DNA from: Byssochlamys sp. IMV 00236
Taxonomy: Eukaryota; Ascomycota; Eurotiomycetes; Eurotiales; Thermoascaceae
Length of the DNA stretch: 53,391 bases
Reading direction: 5' to 3'
NCBI GenBank assembly: GCA_001931875.2
Contig: MSJH02000712.1
Coordinates: 117,765-171,155, forward strand
The notes below the pieces were generated by a model. That model ran no database searches. It was not told where the DNA came from and saw only the letters and a list, made by a program, of their open reading frames with translations. Position numbers and translations under genes: made by a program. Positions 1 through 10,976 of the stretch are shown piece after piece; the first letter of the stretch is position 1, and each line of letters opens with the position of its first letter.

Positions 1-197
1 TTCCCCCCCCCCCCCAAAGGACCTCGGGATTTCCGCTGCCTCTTGCGCAATTGCCTGCCCCAGATCGACCTCCTTGCTGGGATCGCTCTGGCAATTACGT
101 TGATCGACAGTCATCGTCTGCGATCATCCGCATTGCGCAGGACATATCTACGGCCCTGTCCCGCCGCCACTGTGAAGTCCGCTCCAGGCTCTTTCAC

Positions 198-1466
198 ATG
201 CCGTCGCCGGCCTCAGCAGTGGATTTCTCCAATCTGCTGAATCCCCAGGAGTCGTCCCAGGCGGACCGCATCGAAACTGCTCCATCCGCTGCAGAACAGA
301 ACAACACGACAATGGCCTCATCGGTCAGTCTACTACCGCCTCTCATGAAGGGTGCGCGGCCGGCCACCGAAGAGGTGCGACAGGACCTCCCTCGTCCCTA
401 CAAGTGCCCTCTCTGCGATCGAGCCTTCCACCGTCTCGAGCACCAGACCAGACACATCCGAACGCATACGGGCGAGAAGCCTCATGCCTGCCAGTACCCC
501 GGGTGCACCAAGCGTTTCAGCCGTTCCGACGAGCTGACCCGGCACTCGCGCATTCACAACAACCCCAACTCGAGAAGGAGTAACAAGGCGCAACACATCG
601 CGGCCGCTGCGGCCGCTGCTGCAGGCCAGGAGAATGCCATCGCGAGCGCTGCGGGCTCGATGATGCCTCCTCCCAGCAAGCCCATCACCAGATCCGCCCC
701 CGTCTCCCAGGTGGGATCGCCGGATGTCTCTCCGCCCCATTCGTACTCCAGCTATGCCACGCATATGCGCTCGGGTCTGGCTCCCTATGCTCGCAACTCG
801 GAGCGGGCATCGTCAGGTATGGATATCAACCTGCTGGCCACGGCCGCATCACAGGTCGAGCGGGATGACCACCCCAGCTTCCACCATCACCACGGCAGCT
901 CTCGTCACCACCACCTCTTTGGCCGTCACCACCACAGCAGTGGTCGCCTCCCGTCTTTGTCTGCCTATGCTATCTCCCACAGCATGAGCCGCTCCCACTC
1001 GACCGAGGATGAGGATGGCTACGGCCACCGGATCAAGCGATCCCGACCGAATTCGCCGAACTCGACCGCTCCGTCGTCTCCTACCTTCTCGCACGACTCG
1101 CTCTCACCGACACCAGATCACACTCCTCTGGCAACGCCTGCGCACTCTCCGCGCCTAAGACCATATGGCTCCAACGACCTGCATCTGCCGTCGATCCGGC
1201 ACCTGTCTCTTCAGCACACTCCCGCGCTGGCCCCCATGGAACCGTCTCCTGAAGGCCCCAACCTCTACGCGACCAATCAGCACTCGTACGGCCCCAGCAT
1301 CAGTGATATCATGTCGAGACCAGACGGCACGCAGCGAAAACTGCCTGTCCCGCAGGTCCCCAAGGTTGCTGTGCAGGACATGCTGAACCCAGGTAGTGGG
1401 TTCTCCTCCGGTTCCTCATCCGCAAACGCTTCCATTGTTGGAGGGGACTTGAACGACCGATTTTAA
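198..1466 (+). CDS. creA: CreA, C2H2 zinc-finger carbon catabolite repressor
   Basis: Nuclear DNA-binding repressor that shuts down genes for alternative carbon sources when glucose is present; the family binds SYGGRG sites. The 422-residue protein has no introns. Two C2H2 fingers lie at residues 70-90 (C-x2-C-x12-H-x3-H) and 98-120 (C-x4-C), joined by the linker HTGEKPH. They are followed by a poly-Ala run (about 132-141), a His-rich stretch (about 226-248) and a Ser/Pro-rich conserved region ([11 protein letters not shown] to [11 protein letters not shown]) that matches the RGR1-like region of CreA proteins. I chose the ATG at 198 because it gives the family N-terminus [16 protein letters not shown]. 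An in-frame ATG at 51 would add 49 residues of low-quality sequence and is probably 5' leader. Length fits the family (about 415-430). Most of the promoter lies outside the window. Identification is by motif and family recognition. Confidence 0.96.
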   Translation: MPSPASAVDFSNLLNPQESSQADRIETAPSAAEQNNTTMASSVSLLPPLMKGARPATEEVRQDLPRPYKCPLCDRAFHRLEHQTRHIRTHTGEKPHACQYPGCTKRFSRSDELTRHSRIHNNPNSRRSNKAQHIAAAAAAAAGQENAIASAAGSMMPPPSKPITRSAPVSQVGSPDVSPPHSYSSYATHMRSGLAPYARNSERASSGMDINLLATAASQVERDDHPSFHHHHGSSRHHHLFGRHHHSSGRLPSLSAYAISHSMSRSHSTEDEDGYGHRIKRSRPNSPNSTAPSSPTFSHDSLSPTPDHTPLATPAHSPRLRPYGSNDLHLPSIRHLSLQHTPALAPMEPSPEGPNLYATNQHSYGPSISDIMSRPDGTQRKLPVPQVPKVAVQDMLNPGSGFSSGSSSANASIVGGDLNDRF

Positions 1467-4400
1467 AATGGCCGTTCCCCCCAAATTCAACATCATCACT
1501 ACTACAAAACTTCACGCATGCCACGACACGATTAGACTTGTTTTGCATTTGGTACTGTTTACGGGCATACCTGCTTGGTGTCGGTTGGATGGTTGAAACG
1601 GAGTCCACGCAATATAGACGGATTGGGTCTTTGTTTTGTTTTTATCTTTTTGGCCATTATCATGTTTCATCTTTCCCCAGGAGATGTGCCTGACTCTTAT
1701 CTTTCTTGTTTCTTCTACCCCTCTTTAGAGTGACTACCCCAATCTCAAGCTGCTGCTGTTCGATAATTACTCTTTTCCTCTCCTCTCCTCGGCCGTCCGG
1801 AGTCGGCTTTAATTCACCTACATCTCCACGACACGCTCCTCTATCTCTTTCTTCTGCTTCTGACCACATCATTCGTGGGCACTCGTGATGGGTTCTGTGT
1901 TGCACGGAAAAGCAGCACTTGCGCTATAGATTAGATCGATCGGTGGTCCAGCGTGGCTGGCAAGATGGGTCGTTTCTGCGAACCCGCTGCCGTGCTTGCG
2001 GGTGGACCTCTTTCAGATCTGTGTTGATTTCGTTTCTTATCATATTATTCTTGAACTATAACTAGCTATTCTTGAGATAACTACAAGAAAAATGGATTAA
2101 GTAATCTCAACTGTCTCCAACCCAGCGACCCTCCTGCGTATGCCTTAAAAGAGTTACTCCGCAACGACCCCGTGGTACTACCAGGTTATCTCGCGGAATG
2201 CAACCGAGCTGCATCGTATCATACGAGTCTCGAACGCTTGGCATCCGGGCAGGGATACGATGTTAGCTGCATTGATGCTGTCGGTCTGGCCGTCGATCCG
2301 CGATGACCGTCAGGGTCCCTCGCTGCATCACTGGCCGGCCGTCGCGCTGGGTGTGACAGTGTGTGGACAAAAATCGACCAGGGACGAGCGGGGTGGTGCA
2401 AGAGTCAGGTGATGCTGATTCCTCTGCCGGTGCCGATCCTCACAGCCGATTTGAAGCTCACTGATAAGCACCGATCTATGGTATAATAACCATGCTGATA
2501 GTTAGATCACGCTCACATCCCCATGTGAATAGGAAACATGAACTATACAGCAAAGAAACAGAACATATGACTACTCAGCATGATCAACATGTAGAACGAA
2601 AAAATATTACTACATAACTAGCTAGTCCTACTACAGTAAGGTTACGCATACTACCTACCATGCAGAGCTAGCATGCTTAACTAGCATATGGTATTTCCTC
2701 CCGAAGCCCTAACCATCAGCTAGTCCAAGTCCAAGTCCAAGTCCATGTTCATGCATATCTAGACATCAATTTACCCCTCACGGTTCTAAGAACCATGCAC
2801 GTGCACACATCTGCTCTAGCGTACAAAAGAATGGACTTTACCCGGTGAGAAAGCCGGGGAAAGTCTGCTGTCAGCCTGTCACCCTCTTTTGGTCGCTAGT
2901 CCGGTCAGCCACAACGGGCCGGGCCGAAGTAGGTCATGCCATGATAATTATCAGTCGTTAGTATACTAGACTGTAGGAAGGATAGCCGCACAGCGATAGA
3001 AAGAGCTACGCCAATAGCAGTAATCAAACGCTGTCCTTATCCTATGGAAGATTCCATTACATTGCTTTAGAGGCTCCAATTCTCTCAGAGTTGGATACTG
3101 GACTGGATGTGTCTTTGAATCGTAATAGCTAGCACTTTTGTATCTATCCAACACACTTTATAGGGGATGGAAGCGACGTTCGCTTTGCTAGCATGGCATT
3201 TGACCTTTTAACCACTCATCCTTAGCTTTAGACGGAGTAATCATCTCTTGTTTGAAAATGCGAAATATGCCGATGTAGTCTAGTTCTGATGGGCATCCTG
3301 TCATTGAATTATAGATGAGGTCCTTATCGATCGTTGGCAGAGTTGCTGGTTTGTGTGCTCTGCTGTTACCGATTCCTTACGTTCTATGTGTTATGGGCCA
3401 CAATATTAGATGTCGAATGGACGAAGTTAGTGCAGAAAAGCATATATCATATCTCTTGATTGCTCGTTGTATTCAATTCATCCATTACAATGAAACAGCA
3501 CATTCTCGAACGAAGAGATCCTGCGCACGCGAGCTCAAGCAGCTGTGTAGCGTATGGCCATTCTACTATACATCTGTTGTCTTCTTCCTTCATCTGGGAC
3601 AATGGTCTGAGGGAAATGCTAAAGCCTATGCAAATAACATTATACTTCAAATGTTGAGCTACTTACTGTGCCGAGACTGGTTCAGTTGTAAGGTTGTAGA
3701 TACAGTGTTTCCTCTTTTAATGGACAGCAGATGTCTGGAAGGCATTGACCTTTCTGACTGTCCCCATTCCTCTGCGTGGAGAAATTGTGGAAGTTCGTAA
3801 AATATTTTCGGGTACCAGTGTTTAATAAATTAACCGGATCCCATTTTGAAAGTGGGCCCGATTTTATAGCTATAATATAGAGATATTATGTAAAGTAGGA
3901 ATGCTTCGGATAATTATAAACATGTGGAAGTAGATGGATATTTGACCTGATACATCTCTTACTTTGAGCCTATTTGTATTCAGGATAAGGAAGAAGCCGT
4001 ATTCGCCAACGAAGTAGCCACCGACCACCCAATGCCCGTGGAAGGATGTTGGGAATCACTGAAGACGGGTCTAATAGCGCTATGGTCAACCTTGAGTGAG
4101 GCGAGGGGTGAAAATACTGCGCCAATATCATACAGCGAACGCAGCTCGTAATGAACCCAGCTCTGATAGTATTATTGCTCCAAGTATAAATCAAGCAATT
4201 GGGGATTGAGATTAAGTGAAGTTGACGCAGATGAGAGGTCTTTACTTAACCAATCCCATGAGACTCAATTTCTATATAACTAGGAACTCCTTTGTCTCAC
4301 GTTGCAGGTTCTGCAGTTCTAGTGATACCGGATTAGCTCGCCATCTATTTTGCTTGTGTTCCCAGTAGAACGTGCAGCAGTGTAGTAGTCTAACGCTTCC

Positions 4401-4845
4401 AACAGGCCTATTACGGATCCTCGAGCGAAATTACCACCAATGGACGGCGAGATGCTCGCCCATCATCCAACGGACGAGACTTGCAACATGATGAGCATTT
4501 AACCATGTCTGACTTCTGGCCAGGGAGCAGACTCGAGTAGCAGTTCCCGATTGATCCCAACAGCTTCAACGGTTGCTGAGCCGGCCTATTTTGCTCGTGC
4601 ATTCGGCCCGAATCTCCCGGGCAGAAGCTGCGGCCGCGGTGTTGAGAAATTGTGATATGTAGATGGTAGCCGCATGCCTTTCACTTCAGTAATCCAGCAG
4701 ATATCCTGATTATCCTATTCATCAGGGTCCATGTATTTCTGACATGTCCTTCTATCAGTTGGAAAAACAGGAATATCTCTCTTGCAATGGCGAATGCTGA
4801 AAGGCAGTCGATCCTGAGATGTAGCATATCATCCCGATACTGCTT
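1467..4845. other. Intergenic region, 3.4 kb, no supported gene
   Basis: This begins with the creA 3' region and ends at the recombination gene that is read from the opposite strand. Stop codons are frequent in all frames. The longest open frame, 3315-3800 (+, 161 codons), starts with a hydrophobic stretch but has no recognisable domain and is not supported as a gene. A CACGTG palindrome is present near 2796. I see no tRNA-like arms and no transposon ends. Confidence 0.5.
2722..2745. repeat. Hexanucleotide microsatellite (AGTCCA)4
   Basis: Four exact consecutive copies of AGTCCA in non-coding DNA between creA and the Rad51-paralogue gene. No function is implied. Confidence 0.9.
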
Positions 4846-6423
4846 CTACTGATTAGGATCTGTAGTAGAATCCTCGATGGGATTTTCGTCTTCGTCCGCA
4901 AGAAGGCCGGCGTCATCGCTCTCAATCCAGCCGTAATCGCCGTCAGACTCCAGATCGTCATCCTCACTGTCTGCGATCTCGTCGACCTTTCTCTTCCGCA
5001 GCTTCGCAGCAGTAGGGCCGACACTGCTGCTGACGACAGCACTCGACGGAGGCAGAGTTGGTCTCTTGACCAATTCGCGAAATTCGTCCTGACGGAAATT
5101 AGAACCATGTAAACCAGTCTCATAGATGAAAAAGGCATCTACTTACATCCTCGATAAAGAACGGAACAATGTCATCGTCATTCCTTAGATTTCGCACCCT
5201 TCCTGACCGTTTTGTGATCTCTGCAAACCGTACTCTTCTGGCTGAAAAATCATCCACGTCTTCATAAGCCTCGGGATCGGGCCAATCGCGATAAAGAACG
5301 ATTCTCGAATAGATGGCTGTTTCCCACGATCCTCCCGCTAGAGCAGGATAAAGAGTCGGTCGCGGCTGTCCTTTTATTTTCGTATGTGTCTGATTTAGCA
5401 CCAGTACCGCCATGCGATTGATAGTCGCCAGCTTGTTCAGATGGTTCCCAAGGTCGCTGGTAACGTTCCATTTCCGATTCAAAAGCCACTGGAGCTGCTG
5501 GCTATCTGTAACTCTCCCCTGGGAAAGACGAGACTTGAGCTCTGTGACATTAGGGAAGTAGGAAGGAAATGGCCCCGATATGGTATCAATAACGAGAAGT
5601 GCCGTTCCTTCGGGAGGGAACTCTTTGGGCGGATGCACCAGAAGGGCTAGGAGATGGGGAAGGGACTGGGCGCGGAAGTAAGTGAGATTCTCCATTAGAG
5701 AATCGACTGATGTATCAGGCCCTGAAGAAGGTCGAGTGTCTTCAGCTGAGCTGATAATAGCCTTCTGTAACATTCCTCGCAGACGGGGAGTAGGAATGGG
5801 CGATCCGGTGTCTGGTGAAAATGAGTAACAAAGAACATGACGTGGAATAGCATAAGACAAACCTATCCAAACGACCTTCTCTTCGGCAAGTAAAGCATTC
5901 GCAGTCGTTCTCATGCTACATACATCCGTTAGGATTGCTAAATACCTCGCTTAAGAGAGAGAAAAAAAAAATAAAAATAAAAAACACTCACGCCAAAGAG
6001 GTCTTGCCAACCCCAGGTGGACCAAAGACTTCTGTGACATGGCCCCTTGGGATCCCTTTCGACCGCTGGCTCTGGGTTGAGGGTGATATTCCTGGGGCAG
6101 ACAAGCTCAGTGCCTCATCGAGTCGTTCCAGGCCTGTTGGAAGTGGCCCGGGAGCTGACACTGCAGATGCTCGTAGAGACTGCGACGCTGGAAGCGAGAT
6201 CACCCGGTCTGATACACAACGTCAATACGATTCTTTCTATTCAAAACGGAACGGGCTACTCACGGATCTCCGGACTGGAGAGATTAGTGATATCTTGCGT
6301 GCTCATCTTCAACCCAAGTTCGAGGATTCATTTCGTCATAACATGCCTCAGAACCTTGAATCGAAGCTCTGAAATACCACTAAAACATCACCTACTTACC
6401 AATCGATCATCAATACCGTTCAT
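4846..6423 (-). CDS. Rad51 paralogue (Rad55/RAD51D-type recombination mediator)
   Basis: RecA/Rad51-family ATPase expected to help load Rad51 during homologous recombination in the nucleus. Exons: 4846-5088, 5147-5811, 5863-5915, 5992-6208, 6264-about 6306; all these junctions keep phase. The Walker A motif is GPPGVGKTS, split just downstream by an intron, and a Walker B-like strand reads ALLVIDTISGPFP. The domain ends with an Asn-Gln-Thr stretch (VLVLNQTHTK) and ITKRSGR, as in Rad51 paralogues. The C-terminus carries an acidic tail with a basic KLRKRK patch. The start is uncertain: an ATG at 6306 gives 406 residues beginning MSTQDITNLSS, while an upstream ATG at 6423 followed by a perfect GTAAGT donor suggests one more 5' exon (6400-6423), but the only in-frame acceptor is the weak AAG at 6307-6309. 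Rad55, Rad57 and RAD51D cannot be told apart by eye. Confidence 0.8.
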
Positions 6424-6768
6424 GGTAATGTCCGCGATTTGCGGACATAGAGCAGATGGACAGAATAGATAGCGTGAGCGGAACGCGTACCACTTACTTA
6501 GGACAACTTGGGAAACTTAAGCACCACGCGCGCGTTTCCCGAGTTTCGGCCTCCGCTCCCGGGCTCGACCAAATCGATTTTTAAGCCGAACGCCGAATTT
6601 CGCGATTGCCAAGGTGATTCGAGTTTTTATTGACATGGCTTCAATCTGCATATTTCGTTCTAATAATAAATCATTATGTAGGGGACAATCATGCATAACT
6701 TTTCTTGATTGTCGATCTACTGTCTACTAGCTCTATTGGAGAGTACTCTGTATAATATACATACGACA

Positions 6769-8270
6769 ATGGCTCTGGAGACGCTGTTTTCGACACCAGC
6801 CATGTCGAATTCGATACTATACATCCTTTGCGCTGCACCTATATTCCTTGTCTTACGATGGAAATTATCTCAAAATACGCCAAAAGGATGTCGACGTCTC
6901 GGTCTAGACCCAAAGGAGAGCAATATATTCGATGAATATGATCCCAGATACACACGTCCTGCTTGCGATCAGGTAAAGGGGAATAGCATCCCTTCGAAAT
7001 ACCGCATCAAAGCTCTATTCGCGTATCCTATCAAAAGCTGCGCTGGCGTTGAACTCTCCGTCGCAGACGTCGTGCCGACTGGATTGACATATGACCGACA
7101 ATTCTGCTTCGCGGAGTACCTGACGCCCAAGAACGTGCCCCTTGGTGCGAGCGAAGAGGAGAAGGCGCCTCGATGGGAGTTCAAGACGATGCGAGATGGA
7201 CGGTTCAGCAGACTTGCTCTAATTCGGCCGGAGATTTGGGTCCCGGATCCTGCTGCGAGGAATTATCATCCTGATTTGGATGAGGTGAAGTCAGGAGGCG
7301 TGCTGGTTGTCCATTATCCAAGGACATCAAGCAATCCGTTCTGGAGTGGGATAATCAAGCTAGCTGTCGCTCTGCGTCTGTGTTCTTCAGAATGCTCATT
7401 CCGCGTCCCTTTCAATCCACCAGCAGAGAGAATAGACAATTATCCCCTCCTACCGGTTCGTCTGTGGAAGGACTTCCCCATGGGCTTTAACTACGGACAT
7501 CATCTCCCTGCCTCTCTTCGCTCTTTTCTCTCTCCTGATAACACTTTCCCACCATTATCCCTCTTTCGAGTATCCCCAGCTCACTCCCGGGAAATCTTCC
7601 GCAACGCCCCGCGAAAAGAGCACCTCGGCTTCCAGCCGCGGACAGGTTTCGCGGATGCTTATCCTCTGCATCTGCTCAATATTGCCAGCGTACGAGACGT
7701 CGCAGCGCGATGTGCAACAGCCATCCCACACCTGAGTGTGCGGCGGTTCCGCGCGAATATCATCATCGAGGGACCTCCGGCGTATGCAGAAGATTCATGG
7801 AAGAGGATCCTCGTTGGTGGGAATAGTCCAAATGGCACCATAATCAATGGGGAATGGGGCCACGAAAAGCAGAGGAGGCAAGAATCCGTAGAGATCCACG
7901 CTGCGTGCCGGACAATCCGCTGTCGTCTTCCCAACGTTGATCCCGATACGGGAATCCGCCATCCCTCTGAGCCGGATAAGACACTCAAGAGCTTCCGATG
8001 CATCGACCCAGGGGATCGGACGAATGCGTGTTTGGGAATGCAGCTTGTTCCGAGCAAAGAGGGTGAGCCTCCGTTTCCCTGTCATTTCTTCATCCGCTCT
8101 TCATGTCGTTTCAGGCACGGGTTCCATGATGTGTTGCGGACTGAATGACCGAATGACTGACTTATGTGATGACAGAATTCACTCTTCATGTCAATGACTC
8201 AATAACTGTCTTGGAGGAAGGAGAGCACTTTTATATCAAAATGCTCAAGCCGACTGATCCGCCCGTATGA
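6769..8270 (+). CDS. MOSC-domain protein (mARC-like), membrane-anchored
   Basis: Members of the MOSC family bind molybdenum cofactor or carry out sulfur transfer; the mARC branch reduces N-hydroxylated compounds at mitochondrial membranes. Two exons, 6769-8062 and 8176-8270, give 462 residues. The N-terminus has a hydrophobic anchor (about residues 13-27, ILYILCAAPIFLVL). The MOSC N-terminal beta-barrel follows (ALFAYPIKSCAGVEL, then GLTYDRQFCF), then the MOSC core with FRANIIIEG, the Cys-containing CRTIRCRLPNVDPDTG motif and a short final exon ending in VNDSITVLEEGEHFYIKML, which is the family's usual C-terminus. Reading straight through without the intron gives an unrelated tail, so the splice is well supported. 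I chose the ATG at 6769 over the one at 6709 because it places the anchor at the usual distance. The substrate is not predictable. Confidence 0.88.
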
Positions 8271-8533
8271 AGGAGAATATGGTGAGGGAATATTCCCGTC
8301 CCCCTGTAAGTTATTGAGGTAACCACGAGATACCTTGAAAAAGCCCCCCAATGAGATTATTATGGTTTGATGCTGAATAAAGAAACAGGAAAATCGAAAA
8401 TTATGCCATGTTGCCAAACGAAATGGATATCTAGAAATGAAAATATATAACATGTTGCCGAAAAGATTTCTGGGAGCTCCCTGCTCGACCATCGGCCCGT
8501 AAAAATAACAATCATCAACATCAAAAAGATCGC

Positions 8534-10483
8534 CTATAGTGTCAGAGAATTCGATGCCGACCCTGGATTCTTATCGGGAGGGGCATCCACATCTACGCCC
8601 GCGCCTTTCTCGCCGTTTCTCTCTGCGTTATTATGGCGGATCTGGTTCCACTCGCGTTGGTCGTCCGCAACGTCAGCGAGATCCGCAGTGATGACACCCA
8701 CGTCGTCTTCTGGCTCTTCTTGTAGAAGCAGATTGAGGATCAGACTGAGGAAGGCTGTGACAGCAAATCCATTTTCCATGATGAGCTCGATGGCGTTGAG
8801 GAGACCCAGCAGACCCTTGTTGGAACCAGAATAGGTAAAGAAGTAGGAGAACCAGTCCGGCACGAGAGTAGCTCCCATACCAACGGAAAATGAGGCCGTC
8901 AGGATGAAGCGATTACGGCGGGTAAAGGGTACTGAAGATATGATGCGGATGCCGGAGATAGCGACGGAGGAGAAAAGGAAGGTAGTCATTCCACCGATGA
9001 CAGGGGACGGAATGGCGACAAGGGAAGCGGCGAATTTGGAGAAGATGCCCATGATGATGAGGAAGAAGCAGCAGCAGTAGCCGGCCTTCCGGTTTGCGCA
9101 TCTCGTCAGCGCGATGACACCGTTGTTCTGGGCAAAAGTCGACATGGGCGTGATGGTGAATAGACAGGCCAGCAGACCGGTGAAACCATCAGCGAGCACG
9201 CCTCCCCGGATCCGCGAGTCGAACATTTCCCCCTCCACATCCAGGCGGGAGACATCGCAAGTGGCTGTCACATCACCGATGGCTTCCATCATCAAGACAA
9301 GGTAGACGGCCAGCAACGGTAGAATCAGAGGAGGATAAATCTTCAGTGGGAATGTATGGACCCAGATGAAGGATGCAGCCGGCGCTTGATCGATTCCAGA
9401 GCGATCAAAGTATCCACAGGCCGCTGCGACGATACATCCGACTAGCAGACCAACCACCACAGCACAAGACTTCATAATGGGCGAACCAAACCGCTCACAA
9501 AGGACGATAGTGACAAGGACGAGAAATCCCAGACCGATAAATTCTGCGCTACCCCAGGGTAAGGCATGGGGAGCGTCCGCACTGGGACATAGTGCACGAG
9601 CAGAGGGGTCGGTGCCACAGTTGCCCGAACCACCAGCCCAGTCTTTCAATCCGGTTTCGATCAGACTGGCACCGATCAGTAGGACTGTGGGGCCCGTCAC
9701 CAGCGGGGGAAACATGCGCTTGAGGACTTTGGTGCTTGTGAATGAGAGGCCGATTTCCAGTAGTGAACACAGCGCAGCCGTCGCGAGGATAGCACCGTAG
9801 CCATGAGGGCACGGCAGTGAATTACCGGCTTCATCGACGGGGCAATATCCCGTCTTGTACATCTGAGACAGCGCTCCAGTCGCAATGGGGATGATAGAAA
9901 AGGACGTTCCAACGACGGAGATCAGACCCGTTCCGACATAATAGGAAGTCTTCCAGATATGAAAGCGGGTGATCTGGATGGCCGAGAGCATTCCTGATGC
10001 AATGAGGGAGGTTGACACCAGATACTGGGTGATCTCTGCTGAGAAGTTCGCGGAAGCGGCAAGGATAATGGGCGGAGCGATAACTGTGACGGATTAATTT
10101 CTTGATCGGTGGATGTGTCTAGAGGAGATCCGAGTAGAAGAGACGCACCGCCAGCCAACATTGCCAGTGCATGTTGCAGCCCGAGCAGCAAGGCCAGTAC
10201 GACTGGCATTTTATCGTGCAGCCCAAAGAAGGGCGCTGACTGACGGGACCGCTTCATGAAGGGGAGATTGGGAGTGAAGAGAAAGGCATAGTCATAATCC
10301 CCAATGATTCCATCCCTGCCGTGCCCGTTCAGCATATCTTCGCTTTCTGCACGACCCCGATGAGTTAGGTATGTGCTGGTTCGCCACTCACTTGGTGGTC
10401 AAGGTCTTCTTGATCCGTCTGAGCTTGTCCGTCCATGTTCTTTTAGGTCCCATCTCGGGACCAATCTGATCTGGACCTTCCAT
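8534..10483 (-). CDS. uapC: UapC-like uric acid/xanthine permease (NAT/NCS2 family)
   Basis: Plasma-membrane proton symporter that takes up uric acid and xanthine as nitrogen sources. Exons: 10392-10483, 10149-10315 and 8534-10083; joining them gives 602 residues with correct phase. The N-terminal cytosolic TTKDGIIGDYDY motif is split by intron 1. Many hydrophobic segments follow, with the family motifs LQHALAMLAG, PPLVTGPTV, IGDVTATCDVSRL (Glu353 and Asp357) and the NAT signature QNNGVIALTR (Gln405). These polar residues match the UapA substrate-site residues, with a constant three-residue offset. Recalled overall similarity is closest to UapC rather than UapA. The hydrophilic C-terminal tail is somewhat longer than in the A. 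nidulans proteins (574-580 residues). Upstream elements suggest induction by uric acid (UaY) and nitrogen derepression (AreA). UapA versus UapC orthology needs a tree. Confidence 0.92.
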
Positions 10484-10857
10484 TGCGACCCAACCTATCT
10501 TCGAGTCGACTCTTTCTTCTGATCTGATCGAGAGTCAAGAGGATCTGCACGTGAGGTCGTGTGACGGTCAATGGGACACCCACTGCAGTGAAGAGACGAC
10601 CACAAGAGTGCCCTTATATTGAATCTGGAGTGGCGATGCGTCTCATCCAGCTATCTCCCGCAGCGATAATGAAGAGGAATCGAATCGAGTAACAAAAGTT
10701 GATGCGATTAGTATCCCTCAAAGCTCGAGGCCAAGACAGACCCGGGGGCGGAGTCTGCTAATCTGCCCCGGTTCGTGCTCTAGTCTCGCCCGCGGTAGCT
10801 TCCCGCCAATGAGACGCGATCCTGGCTTCTCTATCGCTGAACTGCGGGGCGCGGGCG

Positions 10858-10891
10858 TGATAAGAGATGAAGCGTTGACATTATTTGATAA
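10858..10891. promoter_or_regulatory. Paired GATA sites (AreA-type) upstream of the purine permease
   Basis: Two TGATAA sequences, at 10858-10863 and 10886-10891, lie 375-408 bp upstream of the permease start codon. AreA prefers closely spaced HGATAR sites in nitrogen-regulated promoters, including those of purine transport genes. The motif is short, so the call rests on pairing and context. Confidence 0.45.
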
Positions 10892-10962
10892 CTACTATGA
10901 ATACTCCGTGCTTGGTTCGAGGTCTTATTATTTGCAGGCGACGTTAGTCATTGCATCGTCCG

Positions 10963-10976
10963 TCGGCCGCCCCCGA
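10963..10976. promoter_or_regulatory. UaY-type binding site TCGG-N6-CCGA
   Basis: The sequence TCGGCCGCCCCCGA matches exactly the inverted-repeat consensus TCGG-N6-CCGA described for UaY, the Zn2Cys6 activator of purine catabolism in A. nidulans. It lies 480 bp upstream of the purine permease ATG at 10483, next to two GATA sites. Eight specified bases would be expected by chance about once in 65 kb. Confidence 0.6.

Noticed and set aside
51..197. Upstream in-frame ATG extending CreA by 49 residues
   Set aside because: The conserved family start MPxPASxVDF is at 198; the extension looks like translated leader.
3315..3800. 161-codon plus-strand frame with hydrophobic start
   Set aside because: No domain, no intron signals, and composition like the surrounding intergenic DNA.
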